A stretch of DNA of 64,000 nt from Leptolyngbya sp. BL0902 (GTDB lineage: Bacteria > Cyanobacteriota > Cyanobacteriia > Phormidesmidales > Phormidesmidaceae), in NCBI RefSeq assembly GCF_016403105.1, contig NZ_CP046155.1:2695906-2759905 (forward strand), written 5' to 3'. Positions 16,116 through 24,862 of the stretch are shown here, piece by piece. A model generated the notes under the pieces. It saw only the letters and a program-made list of their open reading frames with translations. It did not search any database and had not been told where the DNA came from. Position 1 is the stretch's first letter. Each line of letters opens with the position of its first letter. The position numbers and the translations under genes were made by a program.

Positions 16116-18656
16116 CTATTTGGTGGTCATGATGTGAACGCCGTCCCAGTCTTGGGGTGGGGGTTCCGCCAGGTAGAGGTGGGTGCGGTCGATGTGGACG
16201 GCCACCGCTTTATCGTCGGGACGCATGGTTCTGGCTTTTTCAAACAGGGCCATGGCGGCGGGGAAGTCCATGGTGATGTAGGCGTCGCGGGCTTGGGCGT
16301 AGAGGTCTAAGAAGTCTTCGGTGGTGGATTCTAGGGGGGTTTGGCGATCACCAATCAGTTCGTAGAGTTTGACGGGCTGAAGCTTGCCTTTCACGCGGAT
16401 GCGGTCGAGCTCACGCACCCAAATTTTGTCCTGACAGAGGGTGTGGGTGTATTCGCTGATCACAATGTCGCAGCCGTATTCCTTGGTAACGCCCTCCAGC
16501 CGGGAACTGAGGTTGACCCCATCGCCGATGACGGTGTATTCCATTTTGCGCTGGGAGCCAATGTTGCCGGAGACTACTTCGCCGGAGCTAATGCCAATGC
16601 CAATGCGGATTTCGGGCTGTTTCAGGTGCCGCCGTTCGTGGTTGAACTGGGCGAGTCGGCGGCGCATATCCAGGGCGCTTTGCACCGCCGACCAGGCGTG
16701 GTTGCTGAGGGGCAGGGGCGCACCAAATACCGCCATCAGAGCATCGCCAATGAATTTATCGAGGGTGCCCTCAAAGTTAAACACCGCCTCCACCATGGTT
16801 TCAAAGTAGGCGTTGAGCATTTCTACTACTTTGTCAGCTTCCAGGTTTTCGGTCAGGGTGGTGTAGCCACGAATATCGGAGAACAGCACGGTGACGTCCT
16901 TGCGTTCGCCCTTCATCAGCACATCGTCGCCGAGGGCCATCACTCGCTCCGCCACGCCGGGGGTCATATAGCGGTAGAGGGTGCTCTTCATCCGCTTTTC
17001 TTGGCTGATGTCCTCCAGCACCAGCAGCCCGCCCAGCACCTTGCCTTCGGGGTTGGTGAGGGGGTTCACCGTCAAGTTGACGCTGCGTTCTAGGGTTTTC
17101 ACCTGGTCGGCGGCAAGCAGCGGCCCATGGGGATCGCCCCAGGGGCGGTAGTGATCGGCCTGGGCCGGATCGGGCAAGGCCAGGTGAATCGGGCCTTCTC
17201 CGGTCTCGTCGTTCCCCAGTTGTAGGGTTACGCGCAGGGTCTGTTCGGGCACGTAATGTCTGGCCCCATGGCCCAAGCTATCCTGCACCCGGAAGCGCAT
17301 ACTTTCAATGGGCATCACCTCCCACACCAGACGGTTCAGCAGTCGGGCCTGCCACTGATCTCGCCGTTCCCGTAGGTGGTCGCCTTCGTTGGAGCAGCCC
17401 AACAACGCCACCGCCGCATCGTTGATGGTGACAATGCGGCCCTCCAAATCTGTGGAGATCACCGCATCGGACAGGCTTTGGAGGATATCCTTTTGATACT
17501 GCTTTTCGACTAAGACACTTTCAAACAGCTTGGCATTTTCTAAGGCAATCCCCGCCTGAATGTTGAAGGCCCGCATAAAGGCTTCATCGGAACTATTGAA
17601 GGTGCCCTGAACTTTGTTAATTAACTGCGTGACGGCAATCAGTTTTCCCGATGAATTAAAGACGGGCATACAGAGAATGTTACGGGTAACATAGCCCGTG
17701 CGTTTGTCGGGTTCGGGGTTAAAGCGGGGATCTTGGTAGGCATTGGGAATGTTGAGCGTCTCACCTGTGCTAGCCACATAGCCCACAATGCCGCTGCCGA
17801 TAGGATTGTGTAAATCCAGCATGGTTTTACCATCGCCCATCTTCACCCGCGACCACAACTCCCCCTTTTCCTCATCCATAATCCACAGGGTACTGCGGTC
17901 AGCCTGCATCAGTTGACGGGCTTCCTCCATCACCGATTGCAGGGTTTTTTCTAGATCCAAGCTCTGTTCTAGGGAGGAAATGGCCTTGAGCAGGGCCGCA
18001 ACGCCTTTTTGATTGCGGGCTGCAATGTAGAAGGAATTGCAGCTTTCTAGAATCACCCCTAGGGATTCGGCAAACTCCTTAAAGTGGCGTTCATCCTCTT
18101 CATCAAAGGGGGTTTTATCGAGCTTATTTAGCAGTTGTACCACTGCCACAATGTTGTTTGATTTTGTACTTAAAACGGGCATACACAGGATGCTGCGGGT
18201 GCGGTAGCCCGTTTTTTTGTCGTAGGATCGGTCGAAGCGGTCGTCGTCGTAGGCGTCTGGGATGTTGAGGGTTTTGACATGGGTGGCTACGTAGCCTGAA
18301 ATTCCCTTATTCATGGGCACCCGTAGCTCTAGGGAACGCTCTTGGTCGCCCTGGGCAATTTTTGACCAAAGCTCCTGCTTTTCGTGGTCTACCATGAAAA
18401 TGGTGGTGCGTTCGGCCTGCAAAATTTGACCAATTTTGAGGGTAAAGGCTTCGAGAATTTGCTCTAGCATGATCTCCAACGATTCGTTGTTGATCATGTC
18501 GATGGCGCGGAGGAAATGCTCGAACTCGTCGGTGATGCGATCCAGCAGTTCGATAAACTGGGGCGTGGGCAGGTTGCTCACCCGATGGGTGAGGGAGCCG
18601 CTTTGGCTGGCTATCGAGATTGTGGCCAACATACTGCGATCAGACTGAGTGACCAT
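16116..18656 (-). CDS. Adenylate cyclase, GAF-GAF-PAS-cyclase architecture
   Basis: Makes cAMP from ATP; a class III cyclase of 846 residues resembling Anabaena CyaB1/CyaB2. Domains in order: N-terminal helix, GAF-A (about 60-205), GAF-B (about 225-380) with the NKFDE-like GYVTRNILCMPV and NIPNAYQDPRFN segments, a PAS domain (about 385-555), the cyclase (about 585-770) and a short TPR-like tail. Metal ligands are D594 (FSDIRGY) and D638 (KFIGDAL). Lys634 and Asp712 are the adenine-selecting positions, with Asn715 and Arg719 completing the transition-state set, so it should use ATP rather than GTP. The tandem GAFs suggest cyclic-nucleotide feedback. No membrane span is seen. Confidence 0.92.
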   Translation of the reverse strand: MVTQSDRSMLATISIASQSGSLTHRVSNLPTPQFIELLDRITDEFEHFLRAIDMINNESLEIMLEQILEAFTLKIGQILQAERTTIFMVDHEKQELWSKIAQGDQERSLELRVPMNKGISGYVATHVKTLNIPDAYDDDRFDRSYDKKTGYRTRSILCMPVLSTKSNNIVAVVQLLNKLDKTPFDEEDERHFKEFAESLGVILESCNSFYIAARNQKGVAALLKAISSLEQSLDLEKTLQSVMEEARQLMQADRSTLWIMDEEKGELWSRVKMGDGKTMLDLHNPIGSGIVGYVASTGETLNIPNAYQDPRFNPEPDKRTGYVTRNILCMPVFNSSGKLIAVTQLINKVQGTFNSSDEAFMRAFNIQAGIALENAKLFESVLVEKQYQKDILQSLSDAVISTDLEGRIVTINDAAVALLGCSNEGDHLRERRDQWQARLLNRLVWEVMPIESMRFRVQDSLGHGARHYVPEQTLRVTLQLGNDETGEGPIHLALPDPAQADHYRPWGDPHGPLLAADQVKTLERSVNLTVNPLTNPEGKVLGGLLVLEDISQEKRMKSTLYRYMTPGVAERVMALGDDVLMKGERKDVTVLFSDIRGYTTLTENLEADKVVEMLNAYFETMVEAVFNFEGTLDKFIGDALMAVFGAPLPLSNHAWSAVQSALDMRRRLAQFNHERRHLKQPEIRIGIGISSGEVVSGNIGSQRKMEYTVIGDGVNLSSRLEGVTKEYGCDIVISEYTHTLCQDKIWVRELDRIRVKGKLQPVKLYELIGDRQTPLESTTEDFLDLYAQARDAYITMDFPAAMALFEKARTMRPDDKAVAVHIDRTHLYLAEPPPQDWDGVHIMTTK

Positions 18657-18869
18657 AGAACACCCGGTTTAGCGTAATTTTAGACCTACCCGACTCAAAG
18701 CTGACCCGACTCAGATCCTTTGGAGCAGGTCTAGTACCTACTACTCTAACCGTATCTATTCCGAATCATGCGGGAAGTTCCCTCTGAACCCAGCGGGCCG
18801 CAACCACTATCCCACAGGAATGGCCTATGGCTCCGATCACCCCATCCCTCAATTAATCAGTGTATTGCC

Positions 18870-19121
18870 ATGGGACAGCTTCAACTTATCGTGCAGGTGA
18901 AGCCCAACGCCAAGCAGCAAAAACTCGTGCGCCGAGAGGATGGCACATGGCTGGTGCATCTCCAGGCTCCTCCCACCGATGGCAAGGCTAATCAGGAGCT
19001 TGTGACCTGTTTGGCCCAGCATTTTGGTATTACCAAGGCGCAAGTGTCGATTCGTTCTGGCCACACCGGGCGGATTAAGCGGGTTTGGATTAACGCTGAT
19101 AGCGTCACGGTCGATGACTGA
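18870..19121 (+). CDS. DUF167 (YggU-like) family protein
   Basis: Small conserved protein of 83 residues whose function is unknown. The family core is QVKPNAKQQKLVRREDGTWL, LQAPPTDGKANQELVTCLAQ and IRSGHTGRIKRVWI. ATG 18870 (MGQLQLIVQV) gives the standard family length; the frame opens 34 codons earlier without homology. It sits upstream of the Na+ symporter gene with an 85-base gap. Confidence 0.85.
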   Translation: MGQLQLIVQVKPNAKQQKLVRREDGTWLVHLQAPPTDGKANQELVTCLAQHFGITKAQVSIRSGHTGRIKRVWINADSVTVDD

Positions 19122-19206
19122 GCGCTCAATCTGTTAAAGATTTTTAAGGCGCTGCCTAGGTCGGGGAAGGGGCAGTTTATTGTGCAAGGTTTCGGATGAG
19201 GTCGCT

Positions 19207-20703
19207 ATGTCGCGTCAACAATGGTCGTCGCAGACCGTGTTTATTCTTGCTGCGGTGGGTTCGGCGGTGGGGTTGGGGAATGTATGGCGCTTTCCCTACC
19301 TGGCCGGACGCTACGGCGGCGGGGCATTTTTGATTCCCTACCTGTTGGCCTTTGTGCTGTTAGCCACGCCGATGCTGATTTTGGAGTTGGCCATTGGTCA
19401 GCGGATGCAGCGGGGGCCGATTCAATCCCTACGACGGATGCATCCAGCCTTTGGCGGGGTAGGTCTAGTGGCGGTGACTTCGGCTTTTTTGGTCGTGGCC
19501 TACTATGCCGTGGTGATGGCCTGGTGTTTGCTGTACCTGGTGCGATCCTTGGGGGTGCCCTGGGCCGATGACCCAGAGGGCTATTTCTTTGGTCAGGTGT
19601 TGCAAATCAGCGACAGCATTGGCCAACTGGGCGGGTTCAACTGGCCAATTTTAATTGCCCTGGCGGTAATTTGGCTGTCGATCTATTTCTGTATTTGGCA
19701 AGGCCCCAAGAGCGTGGGCAAAGTTGTGCTGTACACGGTGCCAATTCCGGTGGTGGTGCTGGGGGTGCTGTTTGTGCGGTCGCTGTTTTTGCCGGGATTT
19801 TTCGATGGCTGGCGGGTGTACCTCACCCCCGTGTGGAGCGCCATGCTCGATCCGGCGGTGTGGACGGCGGCAGCGGCCCAGGCGTTTCTCACCCTGTCCG
19901 TGGCCTTTGCCATCATGCTCACCTACGCCAGCTACAAACAGCCCGATGAGGACATTGTGAAATCCTCCTGGCTCACCGCCATTGCCGACCTCGCCATTAG
20001 CCTGTTTGCCGGGTTTGTGGTGTTCGCCGTCCTGGGCTACATGGCCTGGAGTACAGGGGTAACGGTACAGGATGTGGCTGCCTCTGGGCCGGGGCTGGCC
20101 TTTGTGGTGTTCCCCAAGGCCTTGAGCCTGATGCCCTTGGCCGGACTGTTTAGCGCCCTGTTCTTCTTTATGCTGCTCACCCTCGGCATCGACAGCGCCT
20201 TTTCGTTGATTGAACCCACCGTGGCGGCGGTGCTGGACATTCAGCCCGGACGCAAAAGCACCCACATCGCCGGATGGGCCTGTTTGGCGGCGTTCCTAGT
20301 CGGCACTCTTTACACCACCAAGGCGGGGCTGTACTTCCTCGATATCGTCGATCACTTCGTCACCACCTACAACGCCATCCTCGTGGCCCTGGGCATGGCC
20401 CTGCTGGGGGGCTGGGTGTTTGGGGCCGAAGCCCTGCGCCGCTACGTCAACGACATCAGCGACTGGCAAATAGGCCGCTGGTGGAATGGGGCGATTAAAT
20501 GGGTGGCCCCCGTAGTGCTGGTGATTCTGCTGGCGACCCAGCTCTCCACCGACCTCCGCACCCCCTACGAAGGCTACCCCGCCTGGGCCTTGGCCATCGG
20601 TTGGGGCACGGTAATTTTGCCCGTGGGGGCCGGAATCGCCCTCAGCTTTGGGCCAAAAGCCAAATTCGACGACGAATCCACCGACAGCGAACTCACTGAT
20701 TAG
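19207..20703 (+). CDS. Sodium-dependent symporter, NSS (SNF) family
   Basis: Na+-coupled amino-acid or related solute transporter of the neurotransmitter:sodium symporter family, like LeuT. The signature VGSAVGLGNVWRFPYLAGRY in span 1 and GGGAFLIPYLLAFVLLATPM in span 2 are family-diagnostic. About 11-12 hydrophobic spans follow across 498 residues. The SAFSLIEPTVAAVLD region in span 8 is also typical. ATG 19207 is chosen over a TTG/GTG nine codons upstream. Substrate cannot be assigned from sequence. Confidence 0.9.
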   Translation: MSRQQWSSQTVFILAAVGSAVGLGNVWRFPYLAGRYGGGAFLIPYLLAFVLLATPMLILELAIGQRMQRGPIQSLRRMHPAFGGVGLVAVTSAFLVVAYYAVVMAWCLLYLVRSLGVPWADDPEGYFFGQVLQISDSIGQLGGFNWPILIALAVIWLSIYFCIWQGPKSVGKVVLYTVPIPVVVLGVLFVRSLFLPGFFDGWRVYLTPVWSAMLDPAVWTAAAAQAFLTLSVAFAIMLTYASYKQPDEDIVKSSWLTAIADLAISLFAGFVVFAVLGYMAWSTGVTVQDVAASGPGLAFVVFPKALSLMPLAGLFSALFFFMLLTLGIDSAFSLIEPTVAAVLDIQPGRKSTHIAGWACLAAFLVGTLYTTKAGLYFLDIVDHFVTTYNAILVALGMALLGGWVFGAEALRRYVNDISDWQIGRWWNGAIKWVAPVVLVILLATQLSTDLRTPYEGYPAWALAIGWGTVILPVGAGIALSFGPKAKFDDESTDSELTD

Positions 20704-20751
20704 GGCTCTGCCGACGGAGACTCTGCCGATGGGGAAACCTCTGCTAGCCAC

Positions 20752-22005
20752 CTACCAACTGCCGCTAGCCCCGCCCCCAGAGGACGAACCGCCGCCGCCG
20801 CCACTGCCGCCACTGCTCCCGGAGGAGGAATCGCTATCCCGTTCTAGGCGGGGCAGGATGACAGTGGTTTCGTCAGCGTAGTGGCATTGGCGGCAGTGGC
20901 GTTCCGCTAGGGCTTCCCCAGAACTACTGTAGGTCGCCGCCCGCAGCGTGGTTTGCTTTACCACTTCTAGGGTTTTGTAGCGGCAACGGGGGCAAGGGTT
21001 GAACTTTTGAAAGGGCATATTGAACTTGCGGGTGGTGCGCTGGCGGCAACTAGGGCATTCCCATACGCTGTGGAGCACCGACTTTAGCTCTAGCTCTAGG
21101 CGCTGTCCGGCATCGAGGTAGAACCTAGCGCTAGCGTCGTCCAGCTTCTTCATGCGCCGCTGACAGCCCGGACAGGTGGGGGTGAGGACAAAGTTGGTTC
21201 CTTGCCAAAACAGCAGCAACAGACTTCCTAGCAAGCCACCCCCCACCAGCAGCGATCTCACCCCGGCAGGCACGGGCAAACTGTCCCAGGCGGCGGGAAT
21301 GCGCTCTAGGGGGCCAGGGGGCGATCCGGTGAGCGGTTCTACCATGGCTTCTACGCCACGCACCAGGCCCAGGCTATAGTAGCCGCTGCGGAACTGGGGC
21401 ACCATATACTCGTCAATCACGGTCTTCATGCGGGCATCGTAGGCGGAACTGTAGCCCCGCCCCAGTTCGATCCGTACCGTGCGATCTGCCACCGCCAGCA
21501 GCACCAGCACGCCGTCGTTGCGCTGGGCATCCCCAAGCCCCCAGGTGTTGAACAGTCGAGTGGCAAAGGCTTCCACGGTGGGATCGCCCGTGCCGTAGGT
21601 GCCGATGGAGGGCACTGTTACCACCACCGCTTCGAGGCCGTAGGCTGTACGCAGGTGATCCAGCACGAACCGGATTTGTGCGGCATCGTGGGGTTCGATA
21701 ACATTGGCATAGTCGTTAATCTGCGAATCTTGGCGAGCCGGATAGGCGGCCTGGGCTAACAACAGCGCATCGGGTTGGGTGCCTAGCCGAGATAACGAGG
21801 CTGGGCCTGCGGGAGCCATTGCGAAGCCTGCCTTATGGTCTGGGGCCGCCGCCGTGACCGCTTCAATGGGCGCAAATCCCAATCCCAGGCTGAGGGCCAA
21901 GATCCCCACCCCGATGACAGCCCCCCAAGCTCGCCCCGGCCCAACCCAAGCTGAGGGTACCGCAGGGCGCGGCAGTCTATCTGGTTCTGACGGTCGGTTA
22001 CGCAT
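20752..22005 (-). CDS. TPM-domain protein with zinc-ribbon-like region
   Basis: A 417-residue membrane protein. A basic/Pro-rich N-terminus and hydrophobic segment (WGAVIGVGILALSLGLGF) act as signal or anchor. The TPM (TLP18.3/Psb32/MOLO-1) domain covers about 95-230, with QINDYANVIEPHDAAQI, GLEAVVVTVPS and DRTVRIELGRGYSSAYDAR. A second hydrophobic span (about 250-275) leads to a cytoplasmic-side region with four CxxC pairs: CPGCQRR, CPSCRQR, CPRCRYK and CRQCHYA, probably binding zinc. The tail is Gly/Ser-rich and ends ASGSW. TPM proteins include acid phosphatases linked to photosystem II repair; the zinc part is not usual for Psb32. Confidence 0.8.
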   Translation of the reverse strand: MRNRPSEPDRLPRPAVPSAWVGPGRAWGAVIGVGILALSLGLGFAPIEAVTAAAPDHKAGFAMAPAGPASLSRLGTQPDALLLAQAAYPARQDSQINDYANVIEPHDAAQIRFVLDHLRTAYGLEAVVVTVPSIGTYGTGDPTVEAFATRLFNTWGLGDAQRNDGVLVLLAVADRTVRIELGRGYSSAYDARMKTVIDEYMVPQFRSGYYSLGLVRGVEAMVEPLTGSPPGPLERIPAAWDSLPVPAGVRSLLVGGGLLGSLLLLFWQGTNFVLTPTCPGCQRRMKKLDDASARFYLDAGQRLELELKSVLHSVWECPSCRQRTTRKFNMPFQKFNPCPRCRYKTLEVVKQTTLRAATYSSSGEALAERHCRQCHYADETTVILPRLERDSDSSSGSSGGSGGGGGSSSGGGASGSW

Positions 22006-22282
22006 GGCTCGGTTCCCAGTGCGGCATCCCTCGCCAGCCCAGGGCAGACGGCTGAGGGCTGGTTTACCCTACAACAGTCCCTCTGGCGATTCCGTTGGTT
22101 TGCAACATAGCGTTACGGATCCATTCTGACCCCGTGTTGCCTCGCCCTACCCAGGGGCAGCGGCCTTAGCGTAGGATGGCGAGTAGCTACGGCAAGGATG
22201 CCCCCGCTTTCCCGGCAATCTGGTGTAGCTTGCTCCGGTGTATTGTGTCGCTTATGTTGTGTCGCTGCTCTATCCTCAGCCC

Positions 22283-23095
22283 GTGAACCACGCCCTTCAT
22301 CACGCTCTCCACCACGCCCTTAAACTAGCGCGGGTCATGCTGTCGGTTTACTACGCCTATATGGTGGAATACCGGGCAGAACTCTTGTTTTGGGTGCTAT
22401 CCGGTACACTGCCGCTAATTTTGATGGGGCTTTGGGCTGAAGCGGCCCAAAGCGGCCAGTTTGCCCTCAGCCCGACGGAATTTGTTCAGTATTTTCTGGC
22501 GGTGTTTCTGGTGCGCCAGTTCACGGTGGTTTGGGTGATTTGGGAATTTGAACGGGAGGTGGTCGAGGGCAAGCTTTCGCCCTACCTGTTGCAGCCCGTA
22601 GATCCGGTGTGGCGACATTTCTTCAGCCACATAGCCGAACGCTTTGCCCGTTTGCCCTTTGCCCTGGTGCTGGTGGGGTTATTTTTGGTGCTCTATCCCC
22701 AGGCCGCTTGGTGGCCGAGCCTGGGCAATGGCGTCCTGGCGCTGCTGGCGATTATCCTGGCCTTTGCCCTGCGGTTTTTAATGCAGTACACCTTTGCCCT
22801 CCTCGCGTTTTGGACAGAGCGGGTGGTGGCCCTAGAGCAGTTCTGGTTTCTGCTGTATATCTTTTTGTCGGGGATGGCAGCTCCCCTCACGCTGTTTCCT
22901 GATCTGGTGCGGGCGGTGGTGCAGTGGACGCCCTTTCCCTACCTGATTTACTTTCCGGCCAGTCTGCTCACCAACCAAGCCGACCACATCGTTCAGGGAT
23001 TTGCAGCCATGGGGCTGTGGGGAATCGCCTTTTTGGCGCTGAACCGCTGGCTGTGGCGGCGGGGGCTGCGGCAATATTCGGGCATGGGGGCCTAG
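22283..23095 (+). CDS. ABC-2 type permease, subunit 1
   Basis: Membrane subunit of an ABC transporter of the ABC-2/DUF990 kind, with six hydrophobic spans. Recognisable stretches are YYAYMVEYRAELLFWVLSGT, the coupling-helix region FEREVVEGKLSPYLLQPVDP and FLSGMAAPLTLFP. The GTG start at 22283 is uncertain: the frame opens from 22238, and an ATG at 22337 (MLSVYYAYM) is another option. The N-terminal HALHHALHHAL run is odd and may be untranslated. It is followed two bases later by the second permease gene, so the products probably form a heterodimer. The ATPase is not in the window. Confidence 0.82.
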   Translation: MNHALHHALHHALKLARVMLSVYYAYMVEYRAELLFWVLSGTLPLILMGLWAEAAQSGQFALSPTEFVQYFLAVFLVRQFTVVWVIWEFEREVVEGKLSPYLLQPVDPVWRHFFSHIAERFARLPFALVLVGLFLVLYPQAAWWPSLGNGVLALLAIILAFALRFLMQYTFALLAFWTERVVALEQFWFLLYIFLSGMAAPLTLFPDLVRAVVQWTPFPYLIYFPASLLTNQADHIVQGFAAMGLWGIAFLALNRWLWRRGLRQYSGMGA

Positions 23096-23097
23096 GT

Positions 23098-23880
23098 ATG
23101 GAACGCTACGGACAAGTGTTGCGCCTATTTTGGAGCACCGCCATCGCCGCCGAGTTGGAGTATCGGATCAACTTTGTCATCGCCACCCTGACCAGCCTAG
23201 GCAACCTAGCAGGCAGTCTATTTGGCCTGTTTTTGTTCTACCAAACGGGCTATCAATTCCAGGGCTGGAGTTGGGATGAAGCCTTGCTGGTGCTGGGCAT
23301 GTTCACCCTGCTCCAGGGCTTTTCTGCCACGGTACTCATCCCCAACCTCAACAAGATTGTGACCCAAGTCCAAGAGGGAACCCTCGATTTTGTCCTCCTC
23401 AAGCCCATCAGCTCACAGTTCTGGTTGTCTACCCGCATCTTCTCCCCCTGGGGTCTGCCCGACCTCGTTTTTGGCCTGCTGATCCTGGCCTATGCGGGGC
23501 GTCGCTTGGGGCTGGGCTGGGGAGACTATCTGTTGGCCGTGCCGCCCCTGCTCTGCGGTGCCCTGAGTTTGTATAGTTTGTGGTTTATGCTGGGGGCCAC
23601 CAGCATTTGGTTTGTCAAGGTCTACAACGTCACCGAAGTCTTACGGGGGCTGCTAGAGGCCGGACGCTTCCCCATCGTGGGCTATCCCGCCGCCTACCGC
23701 GTTTTCTTTACCTTTGTGATTCCCGTTGCCTTTCTCACCACCGTCCCCGCCCAAGCCATGCTGAACCAAGGGGGACAGGGCTGGTTCCTAGCCTCGGCGG
23801 TGCTGGCAGGAATACTGCTATTTCTGGCCAACCGATTCTGGCGCTTTGCCCTCCGGTTTTACACTAGCGCCTCTAGCTAG
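23098..23880 (+). CDS. ABC-2 type permease, subunit 2
   Basis: Second membrane subunit (260 residues, six spans) of the same predicted exporter. MERYGQVLRLFWSTAIAAEL opens the protein; EYRINFVIATLTSLGNLAGS, QEGTLDFVLLKPISSQFW (coupling helix) and RFPIVGYPAAYRVFFTFVIP parallel the first subunit and mark the DUF990 subfamily. ATG 23098 lies two bases after the upstream stop and gives the standard family length. In other cyanobacteria the partner ATPase can be encoded elsewhere; substrate unknown. Confidence 0.85.
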   Translation: MERYGQVLRLFWSTAIAAELEYRINFVIATLTSLGNLAGSLFGLFLFYQTGYQFQGWSWDEALLVLGMFTLLQGFSATVLIPNLNKIVTQVQEGTLDFVLLKPISSQFWLSTRIFSPWGLPDLVFGLLILAYAGRRLGLGWGDYLLAVPPLLCGALSLYSLWFMLGATSIWFVKVYNVTEVLRGLLEAGRFPIVGYPAAYRVFFTFVIPVAFLTTVPAQAMLNQGGQGWFLASAVLAGILLFLANRFWRFALRFYTSASS

Positions 23881-23946
23881 CAGCTCAGGTTATTCGGTGT
23901 TTCAGTTGGTCGGTGTTTCAATGGGGGAAACGACCGAGATTCAGAA

Positions 23947-24450
23947 TTAGACCAAATCCCTAGCACGACGGATTGTATAGGGCAAAACCCCCACCAGTAG
24001 AGCAAACGCCTCGTCTGGAATGTGCTCTACTGTATCGGGGGTGAAGTAGCTCTTGAACTGCTCTAGGATCATACGAGCCCGGTCAATGGCCACGGGTTTA
24101 TCCGTAAAGTTTTGGGTGAGACGTACCCATTGCAGTCGAATTTTGAGGGCTTTCTGCTGCTCCTCTGCCGAGGTGGCCGACAACAGCGACAGGCTGCCAA
24201 GGGGGATCACACCACAGCAGTCTTGATCTAGACCACCGCCCACCGCTGCACCGGGGCCAGCAAATTCGGTATAGAACTGTTTGTGAAGAATCAGCCCATT
24301 GCGTCGCCGACTGTTGACAACCCACAGGTCTTGGCCGCGAATTTTGGCCAAAATGTCATCGGGTTCGGCGGTAGAGGCTCCCTGTCCTTCCGTCAACTTG
24401 GCTTGGTAGCGGGTGGCCATAAAGACATTGTGGGGGAAGGAAGATCGCAT
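23947..24450 (-). CDS. Conserved protein, unknown function
   Basis: A 167-residue soluble protein. Features are a basic start (MATRYQAKLTEGQG at residue 11 may be the true start), DILAKIRGQDLWVVNSRRRN, a Gly-rich segment and an internal pair of cysteines (DQDCCGVI), then a helical C-terminal half with ALKIRLQWVRLTQNF. I recognise no family. It stands alone, convergent with the ABC permeases and followed by a 411-base region without genes. Confidence 0.55.
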   Translation of the reverse strand: MRSSFPHNVFMATRYQAKLTEGQGASTAEPDDILAKIRGQDLWVVNSRRRNGLILHKQFYTEFAGPGAAVGGGLDQDCCGVIPLGSLSLLSATSAEEQQKALKIRLQWVRLTQNFTDKPVAIDRARMILEQFKSYFTPDTVEHIPDEAFALLVGVLPYTIRRARDLV

Positions 24451-24862
24451 CGATCATACCTATTCTAAGACACACCTTTCCTCGGCGGTCACAGGATGAA
24501 TCAAGTTCTACTTAAGGATGCCTGAGTTCTTTAAAGAATCCTGTAAATCTTCCATGAAGTTCTGAATGTCTCCGCCCACCATGATCTGAATAGGCAGAAT
24601 CACCCCTGGGGCGACTGAGCAATCCGACTCATACCCAATCCGAACTACGCTGGCCCTCACCCTAAATCCCTCTCCCCCAGGGAGGGGGACTTTGAAACGC
24701 TAGATTCCCCTTTTTCCGTGGAAGCGGGATCTGGGGGTGTCGCTTGCTTCCCGCAGGGTGGGCTGACTAGGCATCAAGCCCCCGACCTGATCCCGAACTG
24801 AGGTTAGCTCAGGTTCACTGACGAACTCTGACAAATGCCGCCTTTGGTCGAGGATTTGGCGA
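24451..24862. other. Intergenic region with dispersed repeat (412 bp)
   Basis: No gene is supported. Around 24655-24740 is a repeat-like stretch: CCTCACCCTAAATCCCTCTC followed by CCCCAGGGAGGGGGACTTTG, with a hairpin-forming CCCCC/GGGGG pair. It is related to the G-rich repeats at 147 and 12522 in opposite orientation. Such sequences are common small cyanobacterial repeats. Confidence 0.5.

Noticed and set aside
16341..17093. 250-codon open frame antisense to the adenylate cyclase
   Set aside because: Exact shadow of a well-conserved gene; composition is that of a reverse-read coding strand and no motif is present.
19651..20265. 204-codon open frame antisense to the Na+ symporter
   Set aside because: His/Gly/Gln-rich translation typical of a reverse-read membrane protein; the symporter itself is clear.
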